This document shows, piece by piece, positions 54,956 to 64,000 of a stretch of DNA of 64,000 nucleotides; the first letter of the stretch is position 1, and each line of letters begins with the position of its first letter. The notes under the pieces were generated by a model. It did no database searches. It was not told the DNA's origin and saw nothing but the letters and a program-made list of their open reading frames with translations. The translations under genes and the position numbers were made by a program. This DNA is from Anisakis pegreffii (Eukaryota; Nematoda; Chromadorea; Rhabditida; Anisakidae): positions 1 to 64,000 of the forward strand of contig JAPYMA010000650.1 of the NCBI GenBank assembly GCA_035041965.1, written 5' to 3'.

Positions 54956-56628
54956 GAAATGATTTGTCACAATACAATATTTGAAATTAATTAATAAAGT
55001 GGAAACCACCAACGGTATTTACCGTTAACAGACTCTAATCGAATGCACTCTCAACTCAACTTCATCTCGTGAAGTTACAGAGCTGAACCGAAATTGTGAC
55101 GGACAAGATAACGACTGTGAGAATGATCATAATCATAATAACAGATTTTTATTTCACTTCAATATTACGAATGAATTAATAAACGAACGAATAATCAAAA
55201 TGAGATATTCGGCTCATTGATGATTGATTGATATACCACAACAACAACAACAGCAACAATAGTAAAACTACAAAATTAAACGATGATCAGAGAAATTGGA
55301 AAACGTGAAAAAAACGTTAACGATACATACAAACCAATTAAAATTTAGCAATTAATTATTCATCAATCTGTCAATAATTAATCAATCAGTTGTGGTTATC
55401 ATAATTAAAACAACAACATCATATTAATGCAATCTATTTCAATGAGAACAGCTGAAGCAAAAACGAAACGTTGGAAAGTTGAAGGAACAAAACTCAAAAA
55501 TGAACTAATACATAAATAATAAACTGCAAAAGTAAATGTTGATGATAATCAACGTAATCAGTACTAATAATTTAATAATAATGATATTAATAATAACAAT
55601 AATGGTAACAAAGACAGCAAAAGTAATAATAATAACAACAATAATAATTGTACTAATATTAGCTTTGAAAAACATAGCGACTATTTTTTGCCGTTTAACA
55701 AAAAATTAAAAATTTCTTGCTTGAATAAATATGACCGTATTAACACCTGAAAAATAGAATTTGTTGATATGGAATACATTTTGAGTTGGATTTGAAATGG
55801 CAGAGTTGATAATAGTTGATTGAAAGCAACAAAGAAAAAGCGAAAACGATGCAAATTGCTGAACATGTATTTATAACGTATCGTTCACAATAACAACAGC
55901 AATAACAAGAAGATGATATGATATGATAACAACAACAGCAACAATATTCACAAAAAGGACGAGAACAAACTTGCAAATCCAAAATCAACAAGTCATCATG
56001 GTACTCATCAATATCGTCATCATAATCAACGTGACAGCAAACATAATGATAATCTCAATCGCAATCAAAGAATATATCAATCGTTTCAAAAATATCAAAT
56101 CCATTCAATGACCAATATTATAAGCACACCATGCACCACAAACAAAAATATATGGCATATTGAAAAGTTTAATGAAAATAAACGAATGAAAATATGTCAA
56201 ATGAATTGTTTGAAAAAAGAAGAAGCAGAACAAGATGACTTGAAAACTAGAACGCTTCATTAGCATATGTTGCAGATGAGTAGGTATTGGAAGAATTAAA
56301 TGGGCAAGACTGAAATTTAGGGCACCGATCCCGACGTCGAAACCACCTCATGTTCAAGCTAGGGGTTACGCACATAGATTGCATTCCTTAAAATATTTAT
56401 GAGTGAGGCGTTATGCGTGGAAATAGCAAGTTCTTGTAGCGGAAGGGAAAGGGGTAATGATGGCCAACCAGACCATCGAAGGGATAATGAAGCACTCGAG
56501 CGTGAGAACCACTGATGTGACGTATAGCGAGTAAAGACAATAACCCATATTCAGTGTTCCTTCCAGATATAAGTATCGAACGTAAATTCAAAGTATTCGA
56601 GTAATCGAGAAATTTTTGATGCATTTAG

Positions 56629-57077
56629 GTACTGAAAGCACGAGGCGCCTATAAAATATACGTGATCGCAACTCATGGTTTACTGTCAGCAGATGCACCT
56701 GCTTTGCTGGAAGAAAGCTCTATCGACCAGGTAAGTAGCATTTATTTCATATGCTGTTTTCAACAATGATGGGGACAGTGAGTGAGCAAACCAAATGCGA
56801 GCAGAGCCAGATGGAGCCATAAAAACAGACGCGCAAAATGCCCTCAATCTATTCATCATCCTTATTCAATCATTCACTCTTCACGTACTCCATTTTTCAT
56901 TTTGAATATTTATTTCAGGTCGTCGTAACAAATTCTGTGCCACATGATATGCAAAAATTGCGATGCCATAAAATTTGTACGGTAGATATATCTCTAATGA
57001 TTTCCGAAGCGATCAGACGTATCTATCACGGCGAGAGTATGGGTCAACTTTTTCGTGACGTTACTCTGGATGACTGA
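56629..57077 (+). CDS. PRPSAP: PRPP synthetase-associated protein, last two exons only
   Basis: C-terminal 86 residues of a phosphoribosyl-pyrophosphate synthetase-associated protein (PRPSAP1/2 type), a regulatory, non-catalytic partner of PRPP synthetase in nucleotide synthesis. Exons 56629-56730 and 56919-57077 are joined in phase 0. The text [20 protein letters not shown], then [39 protein letters not shown] and LFRDVTLDD matches PRPSAP rather than catalytic PRPS, whose end is VPL and which lacks the HDMQKLRC segment. The acceptor GATGCATTTAG and donor CAG|GTAAGT are good. About 250 N-terminal residues are missing. No upstream exon was found within the 7 kb before it, so either the introns are very long or this is a partial copy. 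Confidence 0.8.
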
Positions 57078-57596
57078 CACAAAGAAGCGCACCCCGTCGA
57101 TTGTAACGTATGCGATTGTCCATGCTGAATTCATTCGTTTGTCATAATCAGTGCTTCTCATCGATATATTAACGCAAAATTGCTGTTCTAAAGGGCCTAT
57201 TTTTAGGAAGTATCGAACGTATAATAGCTGTTCACTTTAGATTCCTGTTGGTATTTGTGATATCATTAGAGAAGCACACTCGTGAATGATGAAGTTCGAA
57301 AAATGCCATTTTTGCGAATTCCATAAATTATCTCTGGATTCGGAGTTTGAATTCAAAACAATTCACAGTTTGGAGTCAGTGAGTACTGCCTTATTCATCG
57401 TGATTTCGTATTTCTTGCGAAGATCCCGTATTGCTGTTATTTGTCATTGTCGTAGAGTGAACTAGCGCATTTGCTGAGTATAAATTGAAATTCACGATTT
57501 AATTCCGTCAGTTGCTACTGTCTATACCAGAGAAGAGGAACGATAGTTTGTTCGTATCCTTTAGCACTTTGTTCGATTCCTTGCTCACTCTATACT
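57078..57596. other. Region downstream of PRPSAP
   Basis: No gene or clear element seen. Confidence 0.5.
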
Positions 57597-58024
57597 AGTG
57601 ATGGTATCCAAGTGAAATTTCGTATCAGTTGGAACCCGACTTTTCAACATTCCAACATTCGGAATTCCGACTGATCTTTCAAGTTGTTCCATCGGAATCC
57701 GAATGTCGGAATTCCAACCGAAATTTGTCAGGTTTTTCCTACCGATTGTCGGTCGGATACCATCACCACATAATAGTGATGGCATCCAAATAAAATTTCA
57801 CTTCGGTCGAAATCCAACCGAATTCATGTTTCAACATTCCAACAGTCGAAATTCCGACCGATTGTCGCAATTGCTCGGTTGGTGTCCGACCAACCCGACT
57901 TTTCAACATTACGACATTTGGAATTCCGACCGACTGTAGGAACGAATCAGTCGAAATCCGACCGAACGTCGGAGTTCCGGTCGAAATTTGTCGGATTTTT
58001 CCTACTGACCGTCGGCCATTACTA
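57597..58024. repeat. Foldback repeat with CCGAC/GTCGG motifs, two copies
   Basis: AGTGATGGTATCC (57597-57609) is the inverse of GGATACCATCAC (57755-57766), bounding a ~170-nt unit. A second, related unit starts with AGTGATGGCATCC at 57775 and runs to about 58020. Both are full of GGAATTCCGACC / GTCGGAATTCC motifs in both orientations, so long stems can form. Open frames across it on both strands (57585-57785, 57703-57939, 57879-58079) are repeat-driven. Confidence 0.75.
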
Positions 58025-58032
58025 CTCTGTAG

Positions 58033-58419
58033 CAGTGTTTCTCACGTTGGAAGCTCCATCATTTCCTTCGATGGTCTGACAAGACGTTATTACTACTTCC
58101 ATCCCTCCCCTCCCCTCACTACAAGAATTTACCATTTCGACGCATAGCATCAGGAGCAAGTCGGAAACCGGCCTCGAAATTCCTTAGTGGCGTAAAAGAA
58201 ATGAATTTTCCGCAGTGAAACAAGTATTCTCAGAAATTCATTTATCAGTTGCAGAAAGAATATGAACCTCAGCAGTTAACAACGAAAAGCAATGAAAGAA
58301 ACCTTTCGCCAGGGATGAAAAAATTAATATTTACCGACAAGTACATTTTACCCCCAGTTGCCCCATGACATCCCCAAATTACCCACCAGAGGGTAATGTA
58401 TGTCCTATGGGAAACACTG
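58033..58419. mobile_element. hAT-like MITE, 387 bp
   Basis: Left end CAGTGTTTCTCACG and right end, inverted, CAGTGTTTCCCATAGG: imperfect terminal inverted repeats starting with the hAT CAGTG. It is flanked by 8-bp CTCTGTAG (58025-58032) and TTCTATAG (58420-58427), similar at 6 of 8 positions and to the nTCTAGAn hAT target preference. It is too short to encode a transposase. Its right end is related to the element at 33552. Confidence 0.65.
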
Positions 58420-58950
58420 TTCTATAGATTAATGTTGTGCATATGACAAAATCAGGTTATTGTTGTGTTTGGAAGTTGTTTTACAGTAATGTACACATTG
58501 ATCTGTATCCGTAATGATGTCAGTCTTTTATTAGTGCGATTACTTTAATAATTTTTTCGTAATTCAGTTCTTTGATTCGTGTGTCTTTTCAAATTGTCAA
58601 ATGTAAGTTTCAATTCATAACGCACTTCTTGTTGTTTCATTCGACAGTTCAAATTGACTGCACTGATGAACCGTCATATTCTGCATTATGTAATATTCCA
58701 CATCGGACATGTAATGTGGAATGGTGGAATATGCAGCGGTGAAGGTGTTGTCAAATGACAATAATACACTGATGTACAGTAAAGCCAGATCGGTGTTATT
58801 CATTTGGAGCTAAATTTCAATATAGATATAATTAGTTGCGGTGACCATATATTTGTTTTGGATAGGATACATGTTTTTCTGAGGGTCAAATTATTCACTG
58901 TAACCAAAACTTGTGACGAAGATTGTTTATGGAGAAGAAACGTGATGAAA
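58420..58950. other. Region between MITE and collagen 1 stop
   Basis: Contains the likely 3' UTR of the minus-strand collagen. The minus frame 58615-58803 lacks collagen or other recognisable features. Confidence 0.5.
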
Positions 58951-61370
<2,420 letters not shown>

Positions 61371-63278
61371 CCTCAATTTCTCTTTTATGATACTAATTAA
61401 TAAGATTGCGAGCGTTATATTCACAGTCGCTAATGCCTTTATTTCAGAAAACAATCACTATTCAATCTTGACGAATGACGACACTCAAAAAGATTTGCAA
61501 GATTTAATGAATTCACAAAATTTAAGCTATGAAATAGCAACCAACTATATAATATAACAATGAAAGCTGAAATTTCATTAAATTCAAAGATTTGAATATT
61601 ACGGCTGGACTACAGTAGACTGGTTTCATTAAGTTTTTGACTTCATCAACTTATTATGTAATCTTGCCTTATTTTCGTAGTATTATTATAAGAGACCGTA
61701 CTTATCCTTACTAAACTTTCACAGCTCTCATGAGGCTTTCTGGATGTTTCGAATAAACACTAATAAGCTGGACAAAATTGGTCCTATGGTAGTAATAAAG
61801 AGGAGCAGCACCATGGAGAAGTGGTTTGAACTTCAAATGAGACATTCGAATATCGGGATGGCTGATAAGAAGTATTTCGAATATCGGGAAGGCCCTGTTG
61901 GCTTGCCCAACATTATGGCTTGGTTGAGAGGTGCCATGTTATAATAAGGAGAGTATGCGATTAAAACCAGCATTTGGCTGGTAGCGTAATGGCTCAATTA
62001 AGGGTTTTATGAATAAAGATATTATTTCAGCTTCTTAAGCAAATTTCTAGTGGTGAAAATTTCGATGAAAGAAAAAATGCAATTCAACATTTATAAAAAC
62101 CGAAACAACGTAACTATGCAATTCACAACTGTAAAAAAGTAGTCATCATTCATCTTTTATAGTGAATGTTATAACACATTTTGAAACGTAACGGTCGTGC
62201 GACCGAGACCAAAGGCGGATCGACTGCAATAATCGAATGAATACCTTTGCACATTTGATAAGCAATACAAGTTAATTAACGAACAATAATTTACAATGTA
62301 ATTTTAATTTATTAAGGAATATTTCCATCATTTTTCGTAGTCAAAATCAGTCAAATTTACCAATTCCCTTTACCAGTAACTAAAATTTTTGCCAACGAAA
62401 CAAACTCTTTATGGTAATGCCCACATTAAGCTAACTGTTCTGTTGTTCAATACTGTGAATGTTTCAGTTTCGTTTGTAGTATATCATGAATTCAGGCCAA
62501 TACATTTTCTCAGCATTATGGACGAACGCTTATTTTACTACTAAACCTCACACTCATTTTATCGAGTTATTCTGAGGTTTGAGTATTTGAATGAAGAAAA
62601 TTTTGTACTCTGAGATGTGCTTTTTTCAAACTGATTACGGTTTCCAACCAGTTTAGATATGGTTACCGGGGTAGTTTTTACTAAATACTATGAAAATACC
62701 AACGTTCTTACTAATCTGTGCATTTCCAAAACATAAAATAGTCTAAATAGTTTAAATAACCCTAAAACAGTCTAAAAGTGAGAAAGTTCAATTTTCGAAA
62801 CCGTTATTTAACATTTTTCACGGAGCTGGTCAACATTGACGCAGTATGGACTGATGCAAAAACATCGACAGTTATGAAATGTATTCGAAATGTTAGTGTT
62901 ATTTTCATTCCTTTATAAATAGTTTAGTGGAACATTGTTAAACATAATTTCTCTTTCTTGTCAATTTTTATGTTGATTGAATATGAAATTAAGTATTTTA
63001 ATGTGTAAGGCTCGTTGAATGGTGCGAATTAAGTTTATCAATAAAAGAAAATAGAACGAATTTCCATTCTATAGATTAATATTGACGTCGGACGTATATT
63101 GTGGAATAAGGGTAGAAGCAATAGGAAAGAATATTATACTTGGTAAAAAATGAGCGTTCGTAGCATGTTTTTCATTTAGTCGAACAGTGGAAGAAAATCG
63201 AAATTGAAAGTTGAATGAGCCAAGAAAATAAATGGGAAGATGATAGGTTGAAAATTAGCAGCTTCGATGTATTTGTAA
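61371..63278. other. Intergenic, between the two collagens
   Basis: AT-rich. It should contain the promoter of collagen 1 (minus) and the 3' UTR of collagen 2 (minus). The frame at 61744-61944 is not recognisable. No other feature seen. Confidence 0.55.

Positions 63279-64000
<722 letters not shown>

Larger units (their letters stand above)
49463..56628. other. Gene-poor stretch of 7 kb
   Basis: AT-rich DNA with no supported gene on either strand. It includes degenerate ~30-40-nt repeats at 52691-52815, a dispersed-repeat copy near 51607-51720, and a short GC-rich patch at 54894-54955. The missing 5' exons of the 49308 exon gene (minus) and of PRPSAP (plus) would be expected here but are not visible. 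Confidence 0.55.

Noticed and set aside
57585..58079. Overlapping frames on both strands with FRPTVGT- and EFQPKFVRF-like text
   Set aside because: Driven by the foldback repeat.

Overview
The window is nematode nuclear DNA. It opens with part of a ribosomal RNA cistron whose ITS1 and ITS2 read, from memory, like those of Anisakis (A. simplex/pegreffii complex); no database was searched. The rest fits a nematode: AT-rich DNA, many short introns ending in TTTCAG or TTTTAG, and cuticle collagen genes. The species call is moderately confident; the phylum is certain.

Layout. 1-3332: 3' end of 18S, ITS1, 5.8S, ITS2 and a truncated 28S, all on +. The 28S stops mid-gene, 32 nt before the start codon of the mitochondrial phosphate carrier SLC25A3 (3365-8215, +). 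10713-18131 (+): PIGQ, a subunit of the enzyme that starts GPI-anchor synthesis. One PIGQ intron holds a complete 11-exon ABCG half-transporter gene on the same strand (12703-17450). 21542-24358 (+): UAP1, which makes UDP-GlcNAc, the sugar donor PIGQ's enzyme uses. 26387-27991 (+): RAB40, a SOCS-box GTPase. Then on the minus strand: a tetraspanin (28927-32714), a 20-exon anoctamin/TMEM16 (35568-41242), GSK3 (45182-47938) and one unidentified terminal exon (49308-49451). 49452-56628 is a gene desert, ending in the last two exons of a PRPP synthetase-associated protein (56629-57077, +). Two related cuticle collagen genes on the minus strand close the window (58951-61370, and 63279 to beyond the edge).

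The exon models come from matching reading phase across every junction and from recalled family conservation. All internal phases close for SLC25A3 (342 aa), ABCG (653 aa), UAP1 (481 aa), RAB40 (325 aa), tetraspanin (332 aa), anoctamin (920 aa), GSK3 (419 aa) and collagen 1 (320 aa). Two introns need GC-AG boundaries.

The most unusual points are the fusion of a broken rDNA unit to the 5' end of SLC25A3, directly before a trans-splice-like acceptor; the gene-in-intron arrangement of ABCG within PIGQ; a 42-bp perfect inverted repeat just upstream of RAB40; and PRPSAP terminal exons with no visible upstream exons. Repeats include a hAT-like MITE, a foldback repeat, a GC-rich intronic island and several small duplications.
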